A DNA stretch of 58,251 nucleotides from Pseudomonas sp. R5(2019) (GTDB lineage: Bacteria > Pseudomonadota > Gammaproteobacteria > Pseudomonadales > Pseudomonadaceae): the NCBI RefSeq assembly GCF_009905435.1, contig NZ_JAAAMT010000038.1, positions 1 to 58,251 on the forward strand, in the 5' to 3' direction. The translations under genes and the position numbers were made by a program. Shown here piece after piece: positions 8,880 to 17,008 of this stretch; the stretch's first letter is position 1; every line of letters begins with the position of its first letter. A model generated the notes under the pieces. That model was given only the letters and a program-made list of their open reading frames with translations. It did no database searches and was not told the DNA's origin.

Positions 8880-8916
8880 GCAAGCCTTGCTCCTACCGGG
8901 TAGGAGCAAGGCTTGC
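8880..8916. terminator. perfect 18-bp inverted repeat, likely bidirectional terminator/REP
   Basis: GCAAGCCTTGCTCCTACC (8880-8897) and its exact complement (8899-8916) are separated by one base. It lies between the convergent DUF3303 and ABC ATPase genes, where such REP-like hairpins act as transcript ends. No U-tract is seen, so it may act as an mRNA stabiliser rather than an intrinsic terminator. Confidence 0.7.
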
Positions 8917-8982
8917 CTGCGATGACTTCAACACGGTGTGCCAGATCCACCGCAAGCCATGGTACATGGAAGTGAATGCCGT

Positions 8983-10134
8983 TCAGTGCGCCCCAGCGGC
9001 CTTGTTCAGGTCACCCTCGGTCCATTCGGTGTACACGCAGGCATCCGCCGTCGCCCAGCGCACTTTGACCGGGTCCCCTTGCTTGAGCGGCATGCCCGCC
9101 GCTGACAAGGCCTTGACCGTCATCGCCGTGCCGCCGGCGGTGATCACGCTGCAGGTTTGGCTTTCACCCAGGAACAACACTTCGGTCACCGTTGCGGTCA
9201 CTTCGTTCCAGCCCGCCGCCAAGGGCTCCTGAGCGGCTTGCGGAACGCTCAGCGCCAGGGCTTTTTCCGGGCGCACCATCAACAGCACGTCCTGGTCGAC
9301 TTTAAGCCCCGACGTCAGGCGAATCGACAGCGGTTGGCCTTCGAAGGTGGCCGCCGCATTGCTCTGGGCCTTGAACCGCAGAAAGTTGGAGTTCCCCAGA
9401 AACGACGCCACAAAGGCATTCGGCGGGTTCTGGTAGAGGTCATAGCCACTGCCCAGGCCGACGATTTTGCCGTGGCTGAAGATGGCGATGCGCTGGGACA
9501 GGCGCATGGCCTCTTCCTGGTCGTGGGTCACGTAGACAATGGTGATGCCCAGGCGACGGTGCAGTTGGCGCAACTCGTCCTGCAGGTCTTCACGCAGCTT
9601 TTTGTCCAGCGCACCGAGTGGCTCGTCCATCAACAGAATGCGTGGCTCGTACACCAGCGCCCGGGCGATGGCGACCCGCTGTTGCTGGCCGCCGGACAGT
9701 TGCGAAGGGCGGCGGTGGGCAAACTTGTCCAGCTGTACCAGCTTGAGCATGGCATCGACTTTCTTGTCACGTTCGGCCGCGGACAGTTTGCGGATCGCCA
9801 GCGGGAAAGCAATGTTGTCGCGCACCGACAGGTGCGGGAACAGCGAATAGCGCTGGAACACCATGCCGATATCGCGTTTGTGCGGCGGCACGTTCACCAG
9901 CGATTTGCCGTCGACCAGAATTTCACCGCTGCTGGGCGTTTCGAAACCGGCCAGCATCGACAGCGTGGTGCTTTTGCCCGAGCCGCTGGAACCGAGGAAG
10001 GTCAGGAATTCGCCTTCCTGGATATCCAGTGAAATGTTGTCAACGGCCGCAAAATCACCGTAATGCTTGTTCAGGTTGTGCAGGCTGACCAGCGGCTGCC
10101 GGGTTTGCGCGGACTCTTGGATTACAGCACTCAT
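8983..10134 (-). CDS. ABC transporter ATP-binding protein, PotA type
   Basis: 383 aa. The nucleotide-binding domain has Walker A GSSGSGKST, signature LSGGQQQR, Walker B RILLMDEPLGALD and switch VTHDQEEA. A C-terminal TOBE-type domain (about 290-375, with LMVRPEKALAL) is usual in polyamine/iron/putrescine importers. It is the last gene of the leftward ABC operon, 17 nt after the permease, with GGAGAAGACG before the ATG. Confidence 0.92.
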   Translation of the reverse strand: MSAVIQESAQTRQPLVSLHNLNKHYGDFAAVDNISLDIQEGEFLTFLGSSGSGKSTTLSMLAGFETPSSGEILVDGKSLVNVPPHKRDIGMVFQRYSLFPHLSVRDNIAFPLAIRKLSAAERDKKVDAMLKLVQLDKFAHRRPSQLSGGQQQRVAIARALVYEPRILLMDEPLGALDKKLREDLQDELRQLHRRLGITIVYVTHDQEEAMRLSQRIAIFSHGKIVGLGSGYDLYQNPPNAFVASFLGNSNFLRFKAQSNAAATFEGQPLSIRLTSGLKVDQDVLLMVRPEKALALSVPQAAQEPLAAGWNEVTATVTEVLFLGESQTCSVITAGGTAMTVKALSAAGMPLKQGDPVKVRWATADACVYTEWTEGDLNKAAGAH

Positions 10135-10151
10135 CGTCTTCTCCTGTGCGC

Positions 10152-10961
10152 TCAGGCGCTGATTTCATTGCGCCGGCGCAGGGCGGCGGCGATCACCATG
10201 ACCAGTACCGACAAGCCGATCAGCAGCGTCGAGGCGACGGCGATCACGGGAGTCAGGTCCTGGCGCAGGGTGGTCCACATTTTCACGGGAAGGGTTTGCA
10301 GGGTCGGGCTGGCCATCATCACGCTCAGCACCACCTCGTCCCACGACACCAGAAAGGCAAACAGCGCGCCGGCCACCATGCCCGGGCGAATCCCCGGGAA
10401 GGTCACCTTGAACACCGCTTGCAGGCGCGAGGCACCGCAGATCACCGCCGCATCTTCAATCGACTGATCGAACAGCTTCAGCGAGTTGATGATCGAGATG
10501 ATGGTGAACGGCAGGGCGACGATCACGTGGCTGACCACGAAGGAAAACATCGTCCCGGTGTAGCCCAGCTTCAGGAACAGCGCATACACCGCCACGGCAA
10601 TGATCACCAGCGGCACGATCATCGGCAGGGTGAACAGCCCGTAGAGCATTTCACGGCCACGAAAACGTCCGCGCACCAGGGCAAACGCGGTGGGCAAGCC
10701 CAGTGCCACGGAGAAAAACGTGGTCAGGATCGCGACCTTGAGGCTGGCCAATGCAGCGTCTATCCATTCCGGGTTGGAAAAGAACTGGCCGTACCATTTC
10801 AGCGTCCAGCCCGGTGGCGGGAACACCAACCATTGCGAGGAGCCGAACGACAGCAGCACGATAAACACAACCGGCAGCACCAGAAACAATGCAATCAGCC
10901 CGGTGGTGGCGTAGAGGCCGAAGCGCAGGCGTCGGCTCATGGCGTTGGGAGTCAGGAGCAT
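10152..10961 (-). CDS. ABC transporter permease, PotC type
   Basis: 269 aa inner-membrane protein with about six TM segments and the BPD permease signature EDAAVICGASRLQAVFKVTF followed by PGIRPGMVAG. It matches the PotC/YdcV class of spermidine/putrescine-type importers. Six nt separate it from the upstream permease, and GAGGTAA precedes its ATG. Confidence 0.92.
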   Translation of the reverse strand: MLLTPNAMSRRLRFGLYATTGLIALFLVLPVVFIVLLSFGSSQWLVFPPPGWTLKWYGQFFSNPEWIDAALASLKVAILTTFFSVALGLPTAFALVRGRFRGREMLYGLFTLPMIVPLVIIAVAVYALFLKLGYTGTMFSFVVSHVIVALPFTIISIINSLKLFDQSIEDAAVICGASRLQAVFKVTFPGIRPGMVAGALFAFLVSWDEVVLSVMMASPTLQTLPVKMWTTLRQDLTPVIAVASTLLIGLSVLVMVIAAALRRRNEISA

Positions 10962-10967
10962 GATCGC

Positions 10968-11894
10968 TTACCTCGCGTTGCTGGAGCCGACCGGTGATTC
11001 CGGCTGCAGCTTCAGGTAGAAGTAGAACAGCACCAGGGTAATCACGATCAGCAGTGCCGCGGCGGCGCTGGCCAGGCCCCAGTTCAGGAACGATTGCACC
11101 TGTTGCACGATGAATTCAGGCAGCATCATGTTCTGCGCACCGCCCAGCAGGGCCGGGGTGACGTAGTAACCGAGCGACATCACGAACACCATCAAGGCGC
11201 CCGAGAACAGGCCCGAGCGGCACAGCGGCAGGAACACCTTGAAGAAGTTGGTCCAGGGGCTGGCACCGCAGATCGCGCCGGCTTGCAGCACCATCGGGTC
11301 GATCGCCTGCATGGTCGCCTGCAACGGCAGCACGATGAACGGGATCATGATGTAGGTCATGCCGATCACCACGCCGGTGAGGTTGTGAACCATCTCAAGC
11401 GGCACATCGATGATGCCCATCGCCATCAGCGCCTTGTTGATCACCCCGGAGGCCTGCAACAGCACCAGCCACGAGTAGGTCCGCGCCAGCAGGCTGGTCC
11501 ACATCGACAGCAGCACAATGTTCAGCACCCAGCGGCCCCAGCCGCGTGGCACCAGGGTGATCGCCCAGGCCAGCGGGAAACCCAACAGCACGCTGAACAA
11601 CGTCACCAGGCCAGCCACCGAGAAGGTGTTGAACAGCACCCGGGCGTAGGCCGAGTTGGCGAACAATTGTTCGTAGTTACCCAGCCCCGGTACCGGCTCC
11701 ATCACCCCGCGCAGCAACAGACCAATCAGCGGCGCGAAGAAGAACAGACCCAGGAAGATCAGCGCCGGCAGCAAATTGCTGGCGCCACGCCAGCGATGGC
11801 TGAGCGACGTGTCGTTCTTGGCCGCCTTGCCGCCGGCGCTGGGCGCGCCGACAGCCGGGGTGGGTTGAGTGGGGGTAGCCACGGGCATTTTCAT
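10968..11894 (-). CDS. ABC transporter permease, PotB type
   Basis: 308 aa from the ATG at 11894, which overlaps the stop of the binding-protein gene as ATGA; an upstream in-frame start at 11915 would lie inside that gene. A 40-residue hydrophilic Pro/Ala/Gly-rich N-terminus is followed by about six TM segments and the permease loop VLQAGAICGASPWTNFFKVF. Partner of the PotC-type permease. Confidence 0.9.
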   Translation of the reverse strand: MKMPVATPTQPTPAVGAPSAGGKAAKNDTSLSHRWRGASNLLPALIFLGLFFFAPLIGLLLRGVMEPVPGLGNYEQLFANSAYARVLFNTFSVAGLVTLFSVLLGFPLAWAITLVPRGWGRWVLNIVLLSMWTSLLARTYSWLVLLQASGVINKALMAMGIIDVPLEMVHNLTGVVIGMTYIMIPFIVLPLQATMQAIDPMVLQAGAICGASPWTNFFKVFLPLCRSGLFSGALMVFVMSLGYYVTPALLGGAQNMMLPEFIVQQVQSFLNWGLASAAAALLIVITLVLFYFYLKLQPESPVGSSNAR

Positions 11895-12916
11895 TTGACC
11901 AGCCATTCGTTCCACCGTGTCGCGATATCAGGACCGTTTTTGGCCCAGTAGGCGAAGTCGAGAGTGATCTGATCCTTGGCGTAGGCGGTCGGCAGGTTCG
12001 GGGCCAGCTCAGGCTTGAGCAAGCTGACGCTTTCAGTGTTGACCGGCGCGTAGGCGGTGAGGTTGGCGAACTCGGCCTGACCCTTGGCACTGCTGGAGTT
12101 GGCCAGGAACTTCATGGCGGCGTCCTTGTTCTTGGCGCCTTTTGGGATGACCAGGAAGTCGGCCATGACCAGGTTCTGTTTCCAGCTCACACCCACGGGT
12201 GCGCCGTCTTGTTGCAGGGCATAGACGCGGCCGTTCCAGAACTGGCCGAGGCTGGCTTCACCGGAGGCCAACAGTTGTTGCGACTGCGCGCCGCCGCCCC
12301 ACCAGACGATGTCTTTCTTGATGGTGTCGAGTTTCTTGAAGGCGCGGTCCAGGTCGAGCGGGTAGAGCTTGTCGGCGGCGACGCCGTCGGCCAGCAGCGC
12401 CAGTTCCAGCACGCCCGGGCTTGGCCATTTGTACAGGGCACGCTTGCCGGGGAAGGTCTTGGTGTCGAACAGCGAGGTCCAGTCCACCGGTTTGTTGGCG
12501 CCGAGCTTGCTTTCGTTGTAGCCCAGCACGAAGGAGAAGAAGAACGACCCTACGCCATGGTCGGAGACGAAGCGCGAATCCAGCTTGCTGCGGTCGATGG
12601 TCTTGAAGTCCAGCGGTTCCAGCAGGCCTTCGGCGGCGGCACGCAGGGCGAAGTCGGCTTCGACGTCGACGATGTCCCATTGCACGTTGCCGCTTTCGAC
12701 CATGGCCTTGAGCTTGCCGTAGTCGGTTGGCCCGTCCTGCACCACCTTGATGCCGCTTTCCTTGCTGAAGGGCTCAGCCCAGGCCGCCTTTTGCGCGTCC
12801 TGGGTGGTACCGCCCCAGCTGACGAAGTTCAAACTGTCGGCGGCCAGCGCAGCAGTGCCGGACAGCGCCAGAACGGCGGCGGCCAGCAGTGCGGTTGAAC
12901 CTTTAGTGAATACCAT
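11891..12916 (-). CDS. ABC substrate-binding protein, PotD/YdcS type
   Basis: 341 aa with a clear signal peptide (LLAAAVLALSGTAALAA, cleavage near residue 26). The mature start, DSLNFVSWGGTTQDAQKAAW, and the central WGGGAQSQQLLASGEASLGQ resemble polyamine/putrescine-type binding proteins. Such proteins bind varied small amines or other ligands, so the substrate is not assigned. GAGGG lies upstream of the ATG. The 138-nt gap to the upstream ribB-like gene contains an operator-like site. Confidence 0.88.
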   Translation of the reverse strand: MVFTKGSTALLAAAVLALSGTAALAADSLNFVSWGGTTQDAQKAAWAEPFSKESGIKVVQDGPTDYGKLKAMVESGNVQWDIVDVEADFALRAAAEGLLEPLDFKTIDRSKLDSRFVSDHGVGSFFFSFVLGYNESKLGANKPVDWTSLFDTKTFPGKRALYKWPSPGVLELALLADGVAADKLYPLDLDRAFKKLDTIKKDIVWWGGGAQSQQLLASGEASLGQFWNGRVYALQQDGAPVGVSWKQNLVMADFLVIPKGAKNKDAAMKFLANSSSAKGQAEFANLTAYAPVNTESVSLLKPELAPNLPTAYAKDQITLDFAYWAKNGPDIATRWNEWLVK

Positions 12917-13001
12917 GTGTACGCCCTCGATGTTGTTGTGATTGGGTCGACAGCAGCAGGTTGTTCAGGGTCAAACGTTATTAGGTCTACGGGATATCAT
13001 A

Positions 13002-13017
13002 TTATGGTATTCCAAAC
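13002..13017. promoter_or_regulatory. operator-like site, degenerate copy of the 14207 palindrome
   Basis: TTATGGTATTCCAAAC agrees at 13 of 16 positions with the perfect palindrome at 14207-14222. It lies 86 nt upstream of the start of the binding-protein gene (leftward), in the only sizeable gap of the operon. It probably binds the same regulator. Confidence 0.5.
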
Positions 13018-13054
13018 TTTTGGCAAGGCTTTTGGCCTGACCAGTCATCCGCTG

Positions 13055-14164
13055 CTAGCCGGTGAACGGAATGCTCTCCACCACTTCCAGGTCGTAGCCG
13101 GTCAAGCCCGCGTATTTCAGCGGCGGGCCCAGGTGGCGCAGCTTGCCCACGCCCAGGTCCTGGAGGATCTGCGCACCGGTGCCCACTTCAGAATAGATGC
13201 GTGATTGCGAGCGGCTGTACTGGCGGGGCGGCTGGGTCAATTGCGGCACGCGCTCAAGCAGCGCCTGGGACGATTCATGGTTGGCGAGCACCACCACCAC
13301 GCCGGTGCCGTGCTCGGCGACCTTCTGCAGCGCGGCCCAGAGCGTCCAGTTCGACGGGCCGGTGTACTCGGCACCGACCAGGTCGCGCAGCGGGTCGATG
13401 ACATGGACGCGCACCAGGGTGGGCTCTTCGCGGCGGATCTGGCCCATGACCATGGCCATGTGGACGCCGCCTTCGATGCGGTCTTCATAGGTGAACAGAC
13501 GGAAGGTGCCGTGCACGGTCGGCAGGTCGCGCTCGCCATTGCGCACGATGGTGTGTTCGGTGCTCAGGCGGTAATGGATCAGGTCGGCGATGGTGCCGAT
13601 CTTGATGCCATGGCGGGCAGCGAAGACTTCCAGGTCCGGGCGCCGGGCCATGGTGCCGTCATCGTTCATCACCTCGACAATCACCGAGGCGGGGGTGAGG
13701 CCAGCCAGGCGCGCCAGGTCGCAACCGGCTTCGGTGTGCCCGGCGCGGGTCAATACGCCGCCTTCGCGGGCCCGCAGCGGGAAGATGTGGCCAGGCTGGA
13801 CAATGTCATCGGCACTGGCGCCGGGGGCCACGGCCGCCTGCACGGTACGCGCGCGGTCAGCCGCTGAAATACCGGTGGTCACACCGGTGGCGGCTTCGAT
13901 CGAGACCGTAAACGCGGTGCTGAACACACTGCCGTTGCTCGGCACCATCTGTTCCAGGCCCAGCCGCTGGCAGTGTTCATCGGTCAGGGTCAGGCAGATC
14001 AGGCCGCGCGCTTCGCGGGCCATGAAGCTGATGGCTTCGGGGGTGCAGCAATCTGCCGCCAGCAGCAGGTCGCCTTCGTTTTCGCGGTCTTCGTCGTCGA
14101 CCAGCAAGACCATCTTGCCTTGCCGGTAGTCTTCGATGATTTCTTCGATGCTGTTGAAAGCCAT
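13055..14164 (-). CDS. RibB-type 3,4-dihydroxy-2-butanone 4-phosphate synthase paralogue with degenerate RibA half
   Basis: 369 aa. Residues 1-205 are a DHBP synthase: the acidic loop LVDDEDRENEGDL and RAGHTEAG are intact, so it should convert ribulose 5-phosphate to DHBP plus formate for riboflavin. Residues ~210-369 are related to GTP cyclohydrolase II, but the zinc cysteine motif is missing (VRVHVIDPLRDLVGAEYTG replaces the Cys-containing segment), so this half should be inactive, as in other Pseudomonas RibB proteins. It is the first gene of an ABC transporter operon rather than with other rib genes, so it looks like a context-specific second copy. Confidence 0.85.
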   Translation of the reverse strand: MAFNSIEEIIEDYRQGKMVLLVDDEDRENEGDLLLAADCCTPEAISFMAREARGLICLTLTDEHCQRLGLEQMVPSNGSVFSTAFTVSIEAATGVTTGISAADRARTVQAAVAPGASADDIVQPGHIFPLRAREGGVLTRAGHTEAGCDLARLAGLTPASVIVEVMNDDGTMARRPDLEVFAARHGIKIGTIADLIHYRLSTEHTIVRNGERDLPTVHGTFRLFTYEDRIEGGVHMAMVMGQIRREEPTLVRVHVIDPLRDLVGAEYTGPSNWTLWAALQKVAEHGTGVVVVLANHESSQALLERVPQLTQPPRQYSRSQSRIYSEVGTGAQILQDLGVGKLRHLGPPLKYAGLTGYDLEVVESIPFTG

Positions 14165-14206
14165 GGCGCGAGTACTCTTGTTCGGGTGAATGTTTGTTCT
14201 GATGGA

Positions 14207-14222
14207 TTATGGTATACCATAA
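14207..14222. promoter_or_regulatory. perfect 16-bp palindromic operator in divergent promoter
   Basis: TTATGGTATACCATAA is a perfect palindrome in the 88-nt gap between the divergent ribB-like and DUF1330 genes. The TGGTATACCA core is typical of FCD-type GntR operators. A related site precedes the ABC binding protein at 13002. No FCD-type regulator gene is in the window. Confidence 0.7.
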
Positions 14223-14252
14223 GACCAATTCAACCGAAACCATGAGGTCAGC

Positions 14253-14546
14253 ATGAAGGCATATTGGATTGCCCACGTCGATGTCACCGACCCGGAGCAA
14301 TACAGCGAATACACAAAGCGCGCGCCGGCCGCTTTTGCGGCGTTTGGCGGACGGTTGCTGGCCCGTGGCGGGCGCAGCGAGGCGATGGAGGGCAGGGCCA
14401 CGCCGCAGCGCAGCGTGGTGATCGAGTTCGAGTCGTATGATCAGGCGCTGGCGTGCTACCGCTCGGCGCAGTATCAGCAAGCGTGCGGGCATCGGCAGGG
14501 CGTGGCCAGGGCCGAGGTGATCATTGTGGAAGGGGTTGAGGGCTGA
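14253..14546 (+). CDS. DUF1330 family protein
   Basis: 97 aa. MKAYWIAHVDVTDPEQYSEY at the start and VVIEFESYDQALACYRSAQY in the middle are hallmarks of DUF1330, a dimeric alpha-beta barrel family of unknown function. GAGG lies 8 nt before the ATG. It is divergent from the ribB-like gene and shares its palindromic operator, so it should be co-regulated with the ABC operon. A small-molecule binding or catabolic role is plausible but unproven. Confidence 0.85.
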   Translation: MKAYWIAHVDVTDPEQYSEYTKRAPAAFAAFGGRLLARGGRSEAMEGRATPQRSVVIEFESYDQALACYRSAQYQQACGHRQGVARAEVIIVEGVEG

Positions 14547-14562
14547 AAGGGGCCGCTCTGAA

Positions 14563-14675
14563 GCCAGTCGGTTAAGGCGAATTACTTGTGGGAGCGGATT
14601 TATCCGCGAATAGCCTCACTGCGGTTCGCCTGAGATACCGCGGTGGTTCTATTCGCGGATAAATCCGCTCCCACA
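14563..14675. repeat. REP doublet with 27-bp perfect arms
   Basis: A 27-bp arm at 14587-14613 (around GGAGCGGATTTATCCGCG) is repeated in exact inverse at 14649-14675. GCCAGTCGGTTAAGG at 14563-14577 matches the terminal repeat of the MITE-like element seen at 28559. It lies between the convergent DUF1330 and paaZ genes, so it may also terminate both. Confidence 0.88.
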
Positions 14676-14681
14676 TCTAGG

Positions 14682-16736
14682 TCAACCCTGCTTTTTCACC
14701 ACCAGCGTCAAAATGTCATAACTGGCCACCAGTTCGCCCAGCTGGTTGGTCACTTCCACATCCCATGCCACCACGCCTTGGGGGATGCCCTGCGGGCTCT
14801 TTTTGCCCTGGTCGATCTTGCGTTTGCACGTCAAACGCGCCTGGATCGTGTCGCCGATACCGACCGGGTTGATAAAGCGCAGGGTGTCCAGGCCGTAGTT
14901 GGCCAGCACCGGGCCAGGCGCTGGCGAGACGAACAGCCCGGCCGCCGCCGACAGCACGAAGTAGCCATGGGCGATGCGCTTGCCGAATTGCGATTCCTTG
15001 GCCGCGATGTCGTCGAAGTGCATATAGAAGTGGTCACCCGACAGGCAGCCAAAGTTGACCAGGTCAGCCTCGGTGACGGTACGTCGATGGGTCAGCAACG
15101 ATTCGCCGATCTGCAGGTCTTCGAAGTGACGGCGGAACGGGTGGACCTCGGTCTCGATCACCTTGGCGCCACGCACGTATTCACCGGTAACCGCCGCCAG
15201 CATGGTCGGCGAGCCCTGTACGGCGGTGCGTTGCAGGTAATGCTTGACCGCCCGCAGGCCGCCCAGCTCTTCACCGCCACCGGCGCGGCCCGGGCCGCCG
15301 TGCTTGAGTTGCGGCAGCGGCGAGCCGTGGCCGGTGGATTCGCCGGCGCAGTCGCGGTCCAGTACCAGTACCCGACCATGCAGGGCGGCGGCAGCCGGGA
15401 CCACTTTGGCAGCAACTTTCGGATCATGAGTGATCAGGCTGGCCACCAGGCTGCCTTTGCCGCGCGCGGCCAGGGCAATGGCTTCGTCGAGGTCGTCGTA
15501 GGCCATCAGCGTGCTGACCGGGCCGAACGCTTCGATGTCGTGGGCGCCGCCTTCGGCATGCGGATCGCGAGCCTGCAACAGCGTCGGGGCGAAGAACGCA
15601 CCTTCGCTGACGCCCTCACCGCGCGGGGCAAAGCCGTCGCTGGCGCCGAAGAGCTGGTCGCAGCTTTGCAGCAGCGCTTGCAGGCGCTCGCCGACGTCCT
15701 TCTGCTGGTCGTGGGAGGCGAGGGCGCCCATGCGCACGCCTTCTACCGACGGGTCACCGACCACCACCCTGGCCAGCCGCTCGCGCAGCCGTGTTGCGAC
15801 CGCATCAATGTGCTTGGCCGGGACGATGGCGCGGCGGATGGCGGTGCATTTCTGCCCGGCCTTGGTGGTCATTTCCTTGGCCACTTCCTTGATGTAGAGC
15901 TCGAACTCTTCATCGTCCGGGCTCACGTCGGGGCCGAGGATGGCGCAGTTCAGCGAGTCGGCCTCGGCATTGAACGGCACCGAATGACGGACCAGGTTCG
16001 GGTTCACCCGCAGCTTGGCGGCGGTGTCGGCGGAGCCGGTGAAGGTCACCACGTCCTGGCCTTGCAGGCGGTCGAGCAGGTCACCGGTGCTGCCGATCAC
16101 CAGTTGCAGGCTACCCGCCGGCAGCAGGCCGGACTCATCCATCAGACGCACCACCGCTTCAGTCAGGTAGCTGGTGGCGGTCGCCGGTTTGACGATGCAC
16201 GGCATGCCGGCCAGGAAGCACGGCGCGAACTTTTCCAGCATGCCCCAGATCGGGAAGTTGAAGGCGTTGATGTGCACCGCCACGCCGCCGCGCGGTACCA
16301 GAATATGGGTGCCGGCGAAGGTGCCTTGCTTGCTCAGCTGCAGTGCCGGGCCTTCATGGACGATATTGCCCGACGGCAGTTCGCGCGAGCCCAGGCTTGC
16401 GTAGGTGAACAGCGTGCTGTTGCCGCCTTCGATATCGATCCAGCTGTCAGCGCGAGTGGCACCGCAGTGGTGAGAAATGGCGTACAGCTGCTCCTTGCGC
16501 TCGGCCAGGTACAGCGCCAGCGCCTTGAGTCGCGCGGCCCGTTGCTGGAAGTCCAGGGCCATCAGGCCGCTGACACCCTGGAGGCGACCGTGCTCGACGG
16601 CCTCCTGGAAGTCCGGGCGCTCTTCGTGGGTGCGCGCCAGAATGTGGCCGTCCAGTGCGCTGCGCAGGGGCTGGGCGCCGTGTTGACCGATCCAGCGGCC
16701 GGCGATGAAGCTTTGCAGCGTAGGGGCGTGAGACAT
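14682..16736 (-). CDS. paaZ: Oxepin-CoA hydrolase / 3-oxo-5,6-dehydrosuberyl-CoA semialdehyde dehydrogenase
   Basis: 684 aa, the usual length of bifunctional PaaZ. The N-terminal part (about 1-530) is an aldehyde dehydrogenase with VTFTGSADTAAKLR and the catalytic cysteine in KAGQKCTAIRRAIVP. The C-terminal part (about 540-684) is a MaoC-type hydratase with GDHFYMHFDD and GKRIAHGYFVLSAAAGLF. It opens the oxepin-CoA ring and oxidises the resulting aldehyde. It lies 272 nt downstream of paaE; that gap contains a REP element, so it may be expressed differently from paaABCDE. GGAGA precedes the ATG. Confidence 0.96.
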   Translation of the reverse strand: MSHAPTLQSFIAGRWIGQHGAQPLRSALDGHILARTHEERPDFQEAVEHGRLQGVSGLMALDFQQRAARLKALALYLAERKEQLYAISHHCGATRADSWIDIEGGNSTLFTYASLGSRELPSGNIVHEGPALQLSKQGTFAGTHILVPRGGVAVHINAFNFPIWGMLEKFAPCFLAGMPCIVKPATATSYLTEAVVRLMDESGLLPAGSLQLVIGSTGDLLDRLQGQDVVTFTGSADTAAKLRVNPNLVRHSVPFNAEADSLNCAILGPDVSPDDEEFELYIKEVAKEMTTKAGQKCTAIRRAIVPAKHIDAVATRLRERLARVVVGDPSVEGVRMGALASHDQQKDVGERLQALLQSCDQLFGASDGFAPRGEGVSEGAFFAPTLLQARDPHAEGGAHDIEAFGPVSTLMAYDDLDEAIALAARGKGSLVASLITHDPKVAAKVVPAAAALHGRVLVLDRDCAGESTGHGSPLPQLKHGGPGRAGGGEELGGLRAVKHYLQRTAVQGSPTMLAAVTGEYVRGAKVIETEVHPFRRHFEDLQIGESLLTHRRTVTEADLVNFGCLSGDHFYMHFDDIAAKESQFGKRIAHGYFVLSAAAGLFVSPAPGPVLANYGLDTLRFINPVGIGDTIQARLTCKRKIDQGKKSPQGIPQGVVAWDVEVTNQLGELVASYDILTLVVKKQG

Positions 16737-16791
16737 TACGTAATCTCCGGGGTTATTTTTGTGTGGGGTGTGGGGGCCTCATCGCGGGCAA

Positions 16792-16985
16792 GCCCCAATG
16801 CCAGCCAGTTTAGGAACTGAACTGTAGGAGCGGACCTGGCCGCGATGGGCTGCGAAGCGGCCCCGGCGATTCTGAAATCACCTGCACTCGCTGGCTGAAT
16901 CGCAAATGCCAGTGGCCTCAGGGGCCGCTGCGCGGCCCATCGCGGCCAGGTCCGCTCCTACAGGTGTTGCGTCGTTCAATATGCC
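16792..16985. repeat. MITE-like REP element, copy lacking its right terminal repeat
   Basis: The left end GCCCCAATGCCAGCCAGTTT (16792-16811) matches the terminal repeat of the full element at 28559. The interior has the same inverted pair (GTAGGAGCGGACCTGGCCGC ... its inverse near 16940-16962) and the same TTGCGTCGTT segment. It then breaks off before the right terminal repeat. It sits between paaE and paaZ. Confidence 0.82.
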
Positions 16986-17008
16986 CGCGATGGCGGCGCC
17001 GCGGTCCA

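Noticed and set aside
14165..14252. FMN riboswitch before the ribB-like gene
   Set aside because: Only 88 nt to the divergent gene, and no conserved FMN element visible.
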